Part shown: positions 7,856 through 16,733 of the stretch, in pieces | How the letters are laid out: each line of letters opens with the position of its first letter | Numbering within the stretch: position 1 is the first letter of the stretch | From: Bacteroidales bacterium | GTDB lineage: Bacteria > Bacteroidota > Bacteroidia > Bacteroidales > UBA7960 | Assembly: GCA_003550725.1 (NCBI GenBank) | Contig: PUKZ01000003.1 | Coordinates: 95,124 to 132,689, forward strand | Reading direction: 5' to 3' | Length of the DNA: 37,566 nt | Made by a program: the position numbers and the translations under genes | Notes under the pieces: model-generated | What the model saw: only the letters and a program-made list of their open reading frames with translations | What the model was told of the DNA's origin: nothing | The model's database searches: none

Positions 7856-9307
7856 TTATTTTTTAAAATAATCTTGTTCAACATCTTCAAGAACTTTTTT
7901 CAGCTCTTTATCAGCACCATCGGGAAGTTTAACAGGTTTTGATTTTGATAAAATTTCCTCAACTTTTTGATGAGCAACATCAAGTATACTTTTTTTACTT
8001 TTATTTTCCCATTCATCAATTGATTGTCTTTTGAACAGGTTTGGGAAAAAGAACTCATCCCTGAAAGTTTCTGCTGTATGCTCATGGCTTAAAAAATTTC
8101 CGGTAAAACCGACATCTTTTATAACGTTGATAGCTAGTTTATCGTCGTCAACATCAACACCTTTAATAACTTCTTTTACCATATAAGCTATTTCATCGCA
8201 TATAACCAACATTTCTTTTGAGCCATACATTCCACTGGCTAATGTCCCCAGAACTTTTGTTAAAGTAATTCCTGAAAGCGCATTTAACAACATCCCCATC
8301 ATGGCTTGTGAGCCGGCTTCAGCATCAGGCATTTTCGCTTCTGTAGCTCCGCCAAGGTTGTATGTAGGGAGCTTGTAATATTCACCCAATTGTGCTACTA
8401 TTGAGCGTGCTGCAGCTTGTTCGGGGCTGGCATATGAATACTCTGATATAGACATGTCAAATGTTCCCGTTCCCGGTCCATATATAACGGGTGCTCCTTG
8501 CTTTACCATTTGTGTGAGCACAACCCCAAACAAAGCTTCGGCATTCCCCTGCACCAAAGTACCTGCTTTGGTAGCCGGGCTGGTAGCACCCATCATAGGT
8601 GCTAAAGCTACTATAACCGGTATTCCGTTTTCTGCAGCATCAATAGTACCGTCACTGTATGATCCCACCTTCATTGGTGAAACAGTTTCAGTGAAAATTC
8701 CTATAGAGGGTTTTTTACGAAGTTGATTTTCACCGCCACTGGCTATAGAAGCCATCTCAATGAACTTTTGCATATGATACCGACTGGGTGCACTATATAA
8801 TAAAGGTTTATTTGTATTACGCAAAAGAGCATCATATTCATGAAAAAGCTGAATGTCTTCGTATTTATCACCTGCACAGCAAATAGAACCAATAAAATCA
8901 ATATTTTTAAGTACTTCACCTAACCGGGTAGACTCTTCCATATCAGTTTTTGAAGATTTACGCCTTTGGTTACTGCCATAATCGTATATATATGGCTCAG
9001 GTGAGCCCCCCGAACCAAAATATATCATGCCGGGTTCAAGCAATATATCCATGGCCGAATCACGACCATAAAGAACAAACGATTCGGGAGCAAGCTTAAT
9101 AGCTTCTTCTGTCATGTCAGAGGGAATTTTAATAATACGACTATCAGAATTTACATTGGCCCCATTCCTCTTAAAAACATCCAAAATCAAATCCGACCCG
9201 CAATAAATACCAAAATCCTCAAGTAATGATATCGAAGCATTATGTATTTTTTCTACGGCTGAATCGGAAACCATCTTTAGTGAAACACCTTTCAAACCTT
9301 TTTTCAT
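7856..9307 (-). CDS. Trimethylamine methyltransferase (MttB) superfamily protein, non-pyrrolysine
   Basis: A 483-residue TIM-barrel methyltransferase of the MttB superfamily, about the family's usual length. Marks include YFGSGGSPEPYIYDY (96-110), the GIFTETVSPM segment (203-212), YGPGTGTFDM (276-285) and GGATEAKMPDAEAG (319-332). The reading frame has no in-frame TAG, so it is a non-Pyl homologue of the MtgB/MtpB kind, which move a methyl group from quaternary amines such as glycine betaine to a corrinoid protein. No corrinoid protein, corrinoid:THF methyltransferase or reductive activator is in the window, so the partner must be encoded elsewhere. The ATG at 9307 gives the conserved start KGVSLKMVSD. 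The substrate is not predictable by eye. Confidence 0.88.
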   Translation of the reverse strand: MKKGLKGVSLKMVSDSAVEKIHNASISLLEDFGIYCGSDLILDVFKRNGANVNSDSRIIKIPSDMTEEAIKLAPESFVLYGRDSAMDILLEPGMIYFGSGGSPEPYIYDYGSNQRRKSSKTDMEESTRLGEVLKNIDFIGSICCAGDKYEDIQLFHEYDALLRNTNKPLLYSAPSRYHMQKFIEMASIASGGENQLRKKPSIGIFTETVSPMKVGSYSDGTIDAAENGIPVIVALAPMMGATSPATKAGTLVQGNAEALFGVVLTQMVKQGAPVIYGPGTGTFDMSISEYSYASPEQAAARSIVAQLGEYYKLPTYNLGGATEAKMPDAEAGSQAMMGMLLNALSGITLTKVLGTLASGMYGSKEMLVICDEIAYMVKEVIKGVDVDDDKLAINVIKDVGFTGNFLSHEHTAETFRDEFFFPNLFKRQSIDEWENKSKKSILDVAHQKVEEILSKSKPVKLPDGADKELKKVLEDVEQDYFKK

Positions 9308-9677
9308 ACTTTTTGCTTTTTTCTTTCCAAATTTTTACTTATAATTCTTTTAAAAATATTATTAAAAACCCAGTTTGGTAAAAAATAAAAAAGATAAAAT
9401 TTAAAAAAATTAAGTTTAAAATGAAAACTTCCTACGGTGATAACTCTAATTATATCAAATTTAAAATTGCTAATTATATACTTTATACTACAAAAACTGG
9501 CTTAAATTTCGGGCAAATATCGATTTTTTTTATTTAATAATAACACTAATAACATTAAGGTTGTTTGAAAATAGACTTATCGCAAAATATTTTCTACAAA
9601 ATTTAAAACAAATAAGCTTAGCAGAATTTATTTCGAGTACTTGTCATATAGACTATTATTAACCGGTTTTATTAAAA
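9308..9677. other. A+T-rich intergenic region (370 bp), no gene seen
   Basis: This lies between the start of the MttB-family gene and the stop of the M50 protease gene, both on the minus strand, so it must hold the promoter of the former. One TAAATTTG (minus strand, 9463-9456) fits the -7 box TAnnTTTG, but the nearest TTTG upstream is 27 bases away, too far for a confident promoter. I see no long open frame, RNA gene or strong hairpin. Confidence 0.5.
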
Positions 9678-10778
9678 TCACTGAATTTTTCCAGTTAGTT
9701 TATCCTGTATAGTTATGATTTTTATAAGACTATAGATAGAATCAGTTGTAATGACTCCAATGTATTGATTATTTTCAATTACCGGCATAATACTAAGACT
9801 ATTATTTTGCATTTCTTTGAAAAGATTGAATGCTTCATACTTTTCAGGGTTTATAGTCTTTGTTTTTTTCATTATTGAGTTTACTGTTGGCAATTCACCG
9901 GTTTTAATGTTGTAGAATGGTTGTATGTCGTTAAGTTCAACAGCAAAATACTCACCGTTTTTTTCAACAAACCCTGCAAACACTTTTTCTTCACGGCACC
10001 AATTAATAAACTCATCTATTTTCCATTCAGGATTTACTAATTGTCTTTTTGATACCAACTCTTTAGTATTAACATTATCAAGGGCAAATTTCATTTCTAC
10101 CTGCTTATTTCCGGTTTCTGCCAAAAACATCAGAAACAATCCCATAAAAATGAACCAGATGCCTGCCGGGAATAAAAGTATTCCTAATGCAATCAAAATA
10201 GAGCCAAATACTTTTCCCGAATTTGATGCTATTCGTGTTGCTTTCTTCAGATCATTATAGTAGGCCCATAAAAGCGAACGGAACACCCTGCCTCCATCTA
10301 AAGGAAATGCCGGTATCATGTTAAATATTGCCAGCATAAAATTAATTTTTGAAAGATAATCAAACAAAGGTGTCAGATATACTCCAAAATCGACAACATA
10401 AAGCAGATAAAAAAACAAGCCAAGTCCAAAACTTGCAAGAGGCCCACCGATTGAAATTTTAAATTCGATTAGCGGTTTTTCAGGATCTGATTCGATATTT
10501 GCTAAGCCACCAAAGAAGAATAAAGTAATACTTCTTACTTCCAGCCCTTTTTTTTGAGCAATTACACTATGAGCAAGCTCATGAAGAAAAACAGAAACAA
10601 AAAGTAATAATGCAGAACATCCACCCAATAGCCAGTTTGTAAATGTATCAAATTCATATCTAAGGGGATAAAAACCGGTTGCCAGGGTATAAGTCAATAT
10701 AATAAATACCAGCAACCACGAAATATGTAACCTGATACTTATCCCTCTTACTTTTGCAATATTAAGGGAGTTTCTCAT
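9678..10778 (-). CDS. Site-2 protease family (M50) membrane metalloprotease with CBS domain
   Basis: A 366-residue intramembrane zinc protease. The zinc motif HELAH is at residues 66-70 inside a hydrophobic segment, and the third ligand motif NMIPAFPLDGGR (about 153-164, Asp161) is clear. There are about five to six TM segments between residues 18 and 235. The C-terminal part (about 300-366, VNSIMKKTKTINP...IGVITTDSIYSL) is one CBS unit, preceded by a poorly conserved linker. This is the SpoIVFB/Rip3-like layout, in which the CBS part may sense nucleotides. Start: ATG at 10778 gives the family start RNSLNIAKVRGISIRLH; a TTG 30 bases upstream only adds an unconserved tail. The substrate is unknown; regulated cleavage of a membrane-bound regulator is the usual role. 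Confidence 0.9.
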   Translation of the reverse strand: MRNSLNIAKVRGISIRLHISWLLVFIILTYTLATGFYPLRYEFDTFTNWLLGGCSALLLFVSVFLHELAHSVIAQKKGLEVRSITLFFFGGLANIESDPEKPLIEFKISIGGPLASFGLGLFFYLLYVVDFGVYLTPLFDYLSKINFMLAIFNMIPAFPLDGGRVFRSLLWAYYNDLKKATRIASNSGKVFGSILIALGILLFPAGIWFIFMGLFLMFLAETGNKQVEMKFALDNVNTKELVSKRQLVNPEWKIDEFINWCREEKVFAGFVEKNGEYFAVELNDIQPFYNIKTGELPTVNSIMKKTKTINPEKYEAFNLFKEMQNNSLSIMPVIENNQYIGVITTDSIYSLIKIITIQDKLTGKIQ

Positions 10779-10886
10779 AATAATAAATTTTGCTGATTTT
10801 AATAACAATAATAGAAAAAATATTCTGATTCAAACAATTTTTAATGATAAATAATGTGAAAATCAGAAAAACTGCAATTCAAGATA

Positions 10887-13346
10887 TTAAAGCTCCCAAT
10901 TTCGCCTGAAAGCACGATTATAGTATCTTAACCACCTGTTATTACCATTAAGATTTTGTATCATTTTACGGCTGGAAGTATCGGGAAAACTGTCTGAAAG
11001 ATATTTTGCTGCCATTTTGCCGGCATATTTTTGTATATCAGCAGTATTTTCACGATCAACTTCAAGCTCTTTAAGCCTGAAGAGTAAGTCCAGAGCCTCA
11101 TCATGCAGTTTTTTTCCTGCATAAAAACTTACTCCATATGATATTAAATCATTATCCGAAGAGTTTTTTACAAATTCAAATAATGATTTATGCTTTAGCC
11201 CGTATCTTTCAATATTATGTGCATAATAAAAGCTGTCAACTCTATTATAACTTAACATAAACAACCTGTAATCACTTTCATCCTGTGAGCAGTAAAATTG
11301 GTTAGCTTTAACCATTTTTTCCTGGTATTTTACCGCCGGGAGAATCGTTTTCTTTTCGGCATAGATTATATCTATATCAATGTTACAATCATTTGTTTTA
11401 TAATATACTTCTTCTGCCTTATTAAGTTTTTCTTTTGCCCCGGGAAAATTTTTCTGATCAACCAGTTTAAAATATTGGTCAACATAACTATTATATTCTC
11501 TCTCAGCAATTTCACACTCTTTTTGGTTGATATGATTAGAAAGTGAGTCAAACTTTTTATTAATCAGTGAATCTTTCCTCAAGCCATATAGTATCGATTT
11601 CTCAGTTAAACCCTCCAAAATTTTTCGGGCTTGATCTGTTTCGCCTGCCCAGGCTTTAAGATACACGTCTGAAAAAGTTTCGAGCATCTCTTTTCGTATC
11701 ATAGCGATCCGGTCTTTATCTTTAAATTCAGGCAAAGGCTCATCAAAAGTTATCACACTGTCAAACAAATCATGCTCCTGACGTGCCTGAGCAGCTAGTG
11801 CCAAATATTCCGAAACATCGCCGGCACAATCTATGGCAGGATATTTTTTACAAAGCTGCAATATCTTTTCAAAAGATTTTTCAGCTTTTCTGAAATTTCC
11901 GGCAACATAGTTTTTACGGCCTGACTCTAAGACATGTTCAATAAATATTTGTAAATAATCATAAACCCTGCCAGGCTCCTTAACAAATTTGTAATGTTCT
12001 TTTTGGTAATCAATTGCATGTTCAATATATATTATGGCATAATTATGCCTTATACTTGTCATGGCCCTGTCTATAACCTCCAGGTATGAGTCATAAATTC
12101 CTGTATGAGCCAGTTTATATCGTTTATAAAGCTCCGGACTACAATCTAGAATTGATATTAAATCACAAAAAACATTAGTTTTTTCCAGTATCTTCAATGA
12201 TTCTATAAATTTTTCTTCTTGATTAAGTGAATCAATTTTATCAAAATAAGAAGCAATTACTTTATCAATATAATATGCTGTACTGTCAAAATAGTTCTCG
12301 GTGGGATGCAGATTTATTAGCACATTACTAACAATATCGGCAGCCTCATCAATTTCGTTATTTGCTAAATAAATCTTTGCAATAGAAAGGTGCGACAATA
12401 CATGAGCAGGATTATATTTAACCGCCCTCTTAAAACTCTTTTCAGCACTTGCTTTATCGTTTATTTTTAACTGCTCTGCCCCCTGCTCATAAAAAAGCTC
12501 ATCAATATTGCTAAGCCGGTAATTAAATAATTGGCGATAATACATAATTGAATCCTGCAAAGTTTCAAAGCGAAACATAAAGCCTGCAGGATCATTATTA
12601 TTTAAATCAAGTATATTTCTAAATGGCGCATGGTAAATACCCCAAAAGAGTCGCTCGGCTTTACAATATCTAAACTCATCATTTATTAGCCTGTTCGGAT
12701 CATATGGATTGATTTTGTCTAAAATATCTTTTATAAGATCAACATTCTCAACCGACTGATAATATGAGTTAAATGCCCCCTCCCACACTTTAAACTTTTG
12801 TAAGGCTCTATCCTCATAATAGAATGTAACATCATCAATTGAAATATCAATGGCCATATCACCATCAATATATGCTTTAACAGGCTTTGATTTTAAAGCA
12901 CTATGATTTTTTACACAATATTTTGACAGTTCAGTGTCGAAATTTAAAACATGGTGATCATCATCAACCGACAAGTGTAAGTCTAAATTTAAGCGTGATG
13001 GAAATAAAATATCATCAATATTAAAATCACGATAATTTATGTCTCCCACAATTGAAAGCTTATTAAGATGCAATTCTATGGTAGAATATCCATCATCGAT
13101 ATTTTTAATATTTACATCGATAACATATTTAATATTATAGCTTGTAAAAGCCCGCAGCTTGTTATTTGCTTTAGAAATTTTCTGCAGAAAAACATTAGTG
13201 ATCTTTTCATAGCCTTTATCCCGGGGATTAAAAGTAACTTCCTGAACTCCCTCGAATTGTTTATTAACTATTATATCATCACTTAAAGCAAATTCTGATA
13301 AACCAAAAAACAAAACTGTTATAAGTGTAATTTTATAAAAATCCAT
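10887..13346 (-). CDS. Exported tetratricopeptide-type repeat protein of unknown function
   Basis: An 819-residue protein not assigned to a named family. Residues 1-22 are a signal peptide (LITVLFFGLSEFALS). About 22-190 is a beta-rich region with alternating hydrophobic residues, and about 280-340 is a clear TPR pair (EQGAEQLKINDKASAEKSFK, then YNPAHVLSHLSIAKIYLANN). The rest is long helical-repeat sequence rich in Tyr, Lys and Glu, with further TPR-like pairs near 480-510 and 620-650 (NFRKAEKSFEKILQL, NFPGAKEKLNKAEE). It probably stays in the periplasm or at the cell envelope as a scaffold. ATG at 13346 is preferred to the TTG 21 bases upstream because it gives a clean signal peptide. It ends about 110 bases before the M50 gene. 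Confidence 0.72.
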   Translation of the reverse strand: MDFYKITLITVLFFGLSEFALSDDIIVNKQFEGVQEVTFNPRDKGYEKITNVFLQKISKANNKLRAFTSYNIKYVIDVNIKNIDDGYSTIELHLNKLSIVGDINYRDFNIDDILFPSRLNLDLHLSVDDDHHVLNFDTELSKYCVKNHSALKSKPVKAYIDGDMAIDISIDDVTFYYEDRALQKFKVWEGAFNSYYQSVENVDLIKDILDKINPYDPNRLINDEFRYCKAERLFWGIYHAPFRNILDLNNNDPAGFMFRFETLQDSIMYYRQLFNYRLSNIDELFYEQGAEQLKINDKASAEKSFKRAVKYNPAHVLSHLSIAKIYLANNEIDEAADIVSNVLINLHPTENYFDSTAYYIDKVIASYFDKIDSLNQEEKFIESLKILEKTNVFCDLISILDCSPELYKRYKLAHTGIYDSYLEVIDRAMTSIRHNYAIIYIEHAIDYQKEHYKFVKEPGRVYDYLQIFIEHVLESGRKNYVAGNFRKAEKSFEKILQLCKKYPAIDCAGDVSEYLALAAQARQEHDLFDSVITFDEPLPEFKDKDRIAMIRKEMLETFSDVYLKAWAGETDQARKILEGLTEKSILYGLRKDSLINKKFDSLSNHINQKECEIAEREYNSYVDQYFKLVDQKNFPGAKEKLNKAEEVYYKTNDCNIDIDIIYAEKKTILPAVKYQEKMVKANQFYCSQDESDYRLFMLSYNRVDSFYYAHNIERYGLKHKSLFEFVKNSSDNDLISYGVSFYAGKKLHDEALDLLFRLKELEVDRENTADIQKYAGKMAAKYLSDSFPDTSSRKMIQNLNGNNRWLRYYNRAFRRNWEL

Positions 13347-13475
13347 TTTTCTTTTTTTCAAAACCAAGCGAAGATAAGACTTTTACCTCATAATTTGACA
13401 ATAATCAAAAACATCTTTAAAACATATTTTTATTTAAATATTCAAAATTTAAAAGGAACAAATCAATAAAATTTC

Positions 13476-13483
13476 TAACTTTG
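13476..13483 (+). promoter_or_regulatory. Possible -7 promoter box upstream of the yciO-like gene
   Basis: TAACTTTG fits the Bacteroidota -7 consensus TAnnTTTG. It lies in the 231-base gap between two divergent genes, about 95 bases before the ATG at 13578. No good TTTG -33 box is seen 19-21 bases upstream, so the call is weak. Confidence 0.35.
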
Positions 13484-13577
13484 ATTTTACTCCTAGATAA
13501 TGATTTTTTAAAATATCGCTGGATTAAAAAATATGTTTTCAAGAACCAAATCTAACATTAAATTATAAAAATAAATT

Positions 13578-14198
13578 ATGATACTAAAACTTTTTGAAGA
13601 AAACCCCAGCCCAAAACACATCCAGACTACTGTTGAAAACTTAAAAAACGGAGGAATTATTATTTATCCTACTGATACTGTATACTCTTTTGGGTGTGAT
13701 ATTTATCAGCCAAAATCGGTAGAAAAGATTGCACAAATCAAGGGCATTAAATCTAAGGATGCCAATTTTTCATTTATTTTTAGCGACATTGACCAAGTAC
13801 CCGAGTTCACCAGGCCTTTCTCAACCACGGTTTTTAAGCTTATGAAAAAGGCATTACCCGGTCCTTTTACATTTATATTAAATGCCAATAACAAGGTTCC
13901 TAAAATTTTTCACAGCAAGAAAAAAACCATTGGCATTCGTATCCCCGAAAATAACATTTGCAGGGAAATAGTTAACGAATTGGAGAATCCCATAATGAGC
14001 ACTTCGGTATATTCTGATGATGAAGTTTTGGAATACAACACTGATCCCGAACTTATTCACGAAAAATACAAAGATGTTGTTGACATTGTGATTAACGGCG
14101 GATATGGTGAAAACGAAGCCTCAACAGTTATTGATTGTACAGGCGAACAGATTGAGATTGTAAGGCAAGGTTTGGGTATTATTGATGGTTACATTTAG
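13578..14198 (+). CDS. Sua5/YciO/YrdC-family protein (YciO subfamily, TsaC-like)
   Basis: A 206-residue single-domain protein, the same length as E. coli YciO. It shows YPTDTVYSFGCDI (30-42), the KGIKSKDANFSF loop (55-66), LPGPFTFIL (93-101), KTIGIRIPEN (116-125), STSVY (141-145) and a final TVIDCTGE...IVRQGLG segment. The fold binds ATP, threonine and bicarbonate; YrdC/TsaC makes threonylcarbamoyl-AMP for t6A37 tRNA modification. The pattern is closer to YciO than to YrdC, and YciO's in vivo role is less settled, so the t6A role is inferred. It is first in a tight + strand run with the cupin (26 bases) and kdsA. Confidence 0.85.
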   Translation: MILKLFEENPSPKHIQTTVENLKNGGIIIYPTDTVYSFGCDIYQPKSVEKIAQIKGIKSKDANFSFIFSDIDQVPEFTRPFSTTVFKLMKKALPGPFTFILNANNKVPKIFHSKKKTIGIRIPENNICREIVNELENPIMSTSVYSDDEVLEYNTDPELIHEKYKDVVDIVINGGYGENEASTVIDCTGEQIEIVRQGLGIIDGYI

Positions 14199-14224
14199 TA
14201 TTTTCTTTATTAACAATATAAGAG

Positions 14225-14572
14225 ATGGATCCCCGAAATATTTTTACAATTGACAGGTTGCCTGCAAAAAGTGATAGCGAGCTATTTGAGACTCTTTGCA
14301 GAGACAAAAACATACATATCGAGCGTATAGTAAGCCAGGGTCATACAACGTCACCGGGTCATTGGTATGATCAGGAGCATAATGAATGGATTATTATTTT
14401 ACAGGGCACAGCCACGCTTGAGCTCAAAAACGATGAAAAGATAGATCTTTCAAAAGGTGATTATCTGCTGATACCATCCGGGTTAAAACACAGGGTCAGC
14501 TACACAAGCCAGGATCCTGTTTGCATATGGCTTGCAATACATTTTTCGGATGATCCCGGCAAAATAAAGTAA
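14225..14572 (+). CDS. Small cupin-domain protein
   Basis: A 115-residue single cupin. Motif 1 reads PGHWYDQEHNEWIIILQG (residues 44-61) with metal-ligand-like His46, His52 and Glu54. Motif 2 is GDYLLIPSGLKHRV (78-91) with His89. The sequence resembles the widespread about 110-residue family with a WYDQ-EWxxxLQG signature, whose enzyme activity is not established. It lies between the YciO-like gene and kdsA and is probably co-transcribed with them. The zinc- or iron-binding role is inferred from the His/Glu set; the substrate is unknown. Confidence 0.85.
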   Translation: MDPRNIFTIDRLPAKSDSELFETLCRDKNIHIERIVSQGHTTSPGHWYDQEHNEWIIILQGTATLELKNDEKIDLSKGDYLLIPSGLKHRVSYTSQDPVCIWLAIHFSDDPGKIK

Positions 14573-14602
14573 AAAACAGAGTTGTCTAATATTATTTACA
14601 AG

Positions 14603-15436
14603 ATGCATAAAACTTTAACTAAGATCAACAACCTTTCCGAGCTTAAAAAGTCTGTATTTTTTTTAATAGCCGGGCCTTGTGTTATAGAAGGTGAAAAAAT
14701 GGCGTTTGATATAGCCGAAAAAGTATTTTCCATAACCCAAAAACTTAATATTCCATATATTTTCAAAGCTTCGTACAAAAAGGCAAACCGAACCAGGTTG
14801 GATTCTTTTACCGGTATAGGCGATGAGAAGGCTTTAAATATTTTATCAGATATAGGAAAACATTTTCAAATACCTGTACTAACTGATATTCACACAGAAC
14901 AAGAAGCAGCATTAGCAGCAAAATATGTTGATATTATTCAAATACCTGCTTTTTTATGCCGCCAGACAGACCTTCTTGTATCGGCAGCTAAAACCGGCAG
15001 ATTTATCAACATTAAAAAAGGCCAGTTTCTTTCGCCTGAAGCTATGCAGTTTGCAATTGAAAAGATAAAGAAATCAAACAATCATAATGTAATGATAACC
15101 GAGAGGGGAACAACTTTCGGCTATGGTGATCTTGTTGTTGATTACCGTTCGATTCCGAAAATGCAGAATTTTGAGGTACCTGTTGTTTTAGATATAACAC
15201 ATTCACTTCAGCAACCCAATCAATCAACCGGAGTCACCGGTGGTTTACCCCACCTGATTGACACATTAGCAAGTGCAGGTATTGCAACCGGTGTTGACGG
15301 TATCTTTATTGAAACTCATCACGACCCGCAAAAATCCAAATCAGACGGGGCTAATATGCTTCAACTGGATAAACTTGAAGGATTATTAACAAAGCTGGTA
15401 GCTATAAGAAGAGTTGTATCAGATTATGCCCAATAA
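14603..15436 (+). CDS. kdsA: 3-deoxy-8-phosphooctulonate synthase (KDO 8-P synthase)
   Basis: A 277-residue enzyme joining phosphoenolpyruvate and arabinose 5-phosphate into Kdo 8-phosphate, the first committed step toward the LPS inner-core sugar Kdo. Marks are IAGPCVIEG (22-30), FKASYKKANRTR, DIHTEQEAA, IQIPAFLCRQTDLL, KGQFLSPEAM, ITERGTTFGYGDLVVDYRS, DITHSLQQPN, FIETHHDP and SDGANML. Cys26 in GPC, with the His of ITHS, the Glu of FIETH and the Asp of SDGAN, is the ligand set of the metal-dependent (Aquifex-like) class rather than the metal-free E. coli class, which has Asn in place of Cys. Start: ATG at 14603 (30 bases after the cupin stop) is preferred to the TTG 21 bases upstream. Confidence 0.93.
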   Translation: MHKTLTKINNLSELKKSVFFLIAGPCVIEGEKMAFDIAEKVFSITQKLNIPYIFKASYKKANRTRLDSFTGIGDEKALNILSDIGKHFQIPVLTDIHTEQEAALAAKYVDIIQIPAFLCRQTDLLVSAAKTGRFINIKKGQFLSPEAMQFAIEKIKKSNNHNVMITERGTTFGYGDLVVDYRSIPKMQNFEVPVVLDITHSLQQPNQSTGVTGGLPHLIDTLASAGIATGVDGIFIETHHDPQKSKSDGANMLQLDKLEGLLTKLVAIRRVVSDYAQ

Positions 15437-15461
15437 TTTAAAACAAATAGCAAAATAATTA

Positions 15462-16733
15462 CTATACAGGCAGGTCTTTCTCTTTTTTGAAAGGAATATT
15501 ATCAAGTCTTTTTTTTAAGCTATCCCTAATAATTTTAAATTCATCAAAATACTCATCAGGGAGTGGATCGGCGGAGGGAAATTCAAGCCTGCGATGGTTG
15601 ACCTGCCTGCCATTTTTCCAAAACCTGAAACAAACATGCGGGCCTGTAGCTAAGCCTGTACTGCCGACATAACCTATTACTTCACCCTGCTCAACTTGTT
15701 TACCACGACGCATCCCCTCGGCAAACCTTGACATATGAAGGTATTGTGTTTCATAAACCGAATTGTGTCTAACCCTGACATAATTACCATTACCCGAAGT
15801 GTAACCAACTTCTGTAACAACACCATCACCAACAGTCATTATGGGCGTTCCGGTGGGTGCTGCGTAATCCGTTCCCAAATGAGGGCGGCGATCACCATGA
15901 ATAGGATGTAATCGACTATGGCTATAGCCCGAAGTAATGCGATAAAACTTTAAAGGAGCTTTCAAAAATACCTTACGAAGGTTTTCACCATCTTTATCAT
16001 AATAACCGTCAATTGTATCATTACGGAAATTAAAACCATATATCTCCCTGTTGCGATGAGCAAAATAAACAGCATGTATATTATCAATGCCAATGTTATT
16101 ATCAGCAACATAGATCTTATCATAGATAACCCTGAAACGATCTCCAGGATGGATACGGTAAAAATCAACTTCCCAGGCAAGCACCTCTGATAAACTAACA
16201 GCAAGATCAAAGCTAAGATTATTATCTGCCATTGTTTGCCACAATGAGTATTTGATTATTCCTGATGCCTCCCCCGGCACAGTTTTAGTTTCCCTTTCGA
16301 GTTTACTTACTTTGATAGAATCACTCAAGTCAACCTTTAAAAATGACATAGGCGAAAGATCATATATAAAATACTTTAACTGCTCAAGACTATCTGTTGT
16401 AAAATATCCGGAATAGCTGTTACCGGCCCTGATACGACGTGGCTCAAAAACATCCTGCATCTTCACGCTAATAGTATGAATAGTTTGCCGGCTAACAGAA
16501 TAACCTGTTAGTATCTCTGCCAGAGTTTGCCCCCGATTAACATTACCTTCGATTATATAATAATCCCTAGGATTTATACCATATTCATCAATAAAAACGT
16601 CTTCTTCTTTTTCCTTTACGTAACAAGACTCCTTTTCATCTTTAACATTATTCTTAATATGAAGCGACGATGCCACCAAAAAGGTGAATAATGTAATACC
16701 AATTATTGTTGTAACAAACTTATATGCCTTCAT
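15462..16733 (-). CDS. M23-family (LytM-type) metallopeptidase, murein endopeptidase candidate
   Basis: A 423-residue envelope protein with a signal anchor at residues 5-24, an OapA/LysM-like region (about 57-110, RGQTLAEILTGYSVS), a second beta-rich domain (about 155-250) and a C-terminal LytM domain (about 265-380). Zinc and catalytic marks are His285 and Asp289 (RRPHLGTD), His333 (YLHMS) and His366 (GPHVCF). The second His of the usual HxH is Cys368; I recall the same GPHVCFRFWKNG form in other Bacteroidota members, so it is probably a subfamily trait and not decay. The likely role is cutting peptidoglycan cross-links at growth or division. ATG at 16733 is chosen over a TTG six bases upstream. 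It converges on kdsA with a 25-base gap. Confidence 0.88.
   Translation of the reverse strand: MKAYKFVTTIIGITLFTFLVASSLHIKNNVKDEKESCYVKEKEEDVFIDEYGINPRDYYIIEGNVNRGQTLAEILTGYSVSRQTIHTISVKMQDVFEPRRIRAGNSYSGYFTTDSLEQLKYFIYDLSPMSFLKVDLSDSIKVSKLERETKTVPGEASGIIKYSLWQTMADNNLSFDLAVSLSEVLAWEVDFYRIHPGDRFRVIYDKIYVADNNIGIDNIHAVYFAHRNREIYGFNFRNDTIDGYYDKDGENLRKVFLKAPLKFYRITSGYSHSRLHPIHGDRRPHLGTDYAAPTGTPIMTVGDGVVTEVGYTSGNGNYVRVRHNSVYETQYLHMSRFAEGMRRGKQVEQGEVIGYVGSTGLATGPHVCFRFWKNGRQVNHRRLEFPSADPLPDEYFDEFKIIRDSLKKRLDNIPFKKEKDLPV

Noticed and set aside
7856-9307. Pyrrolysine-containing MttB
   Set aside because: The frame is open from start to stop with no internal TAG and has normal length, so no Pyl codon is used.
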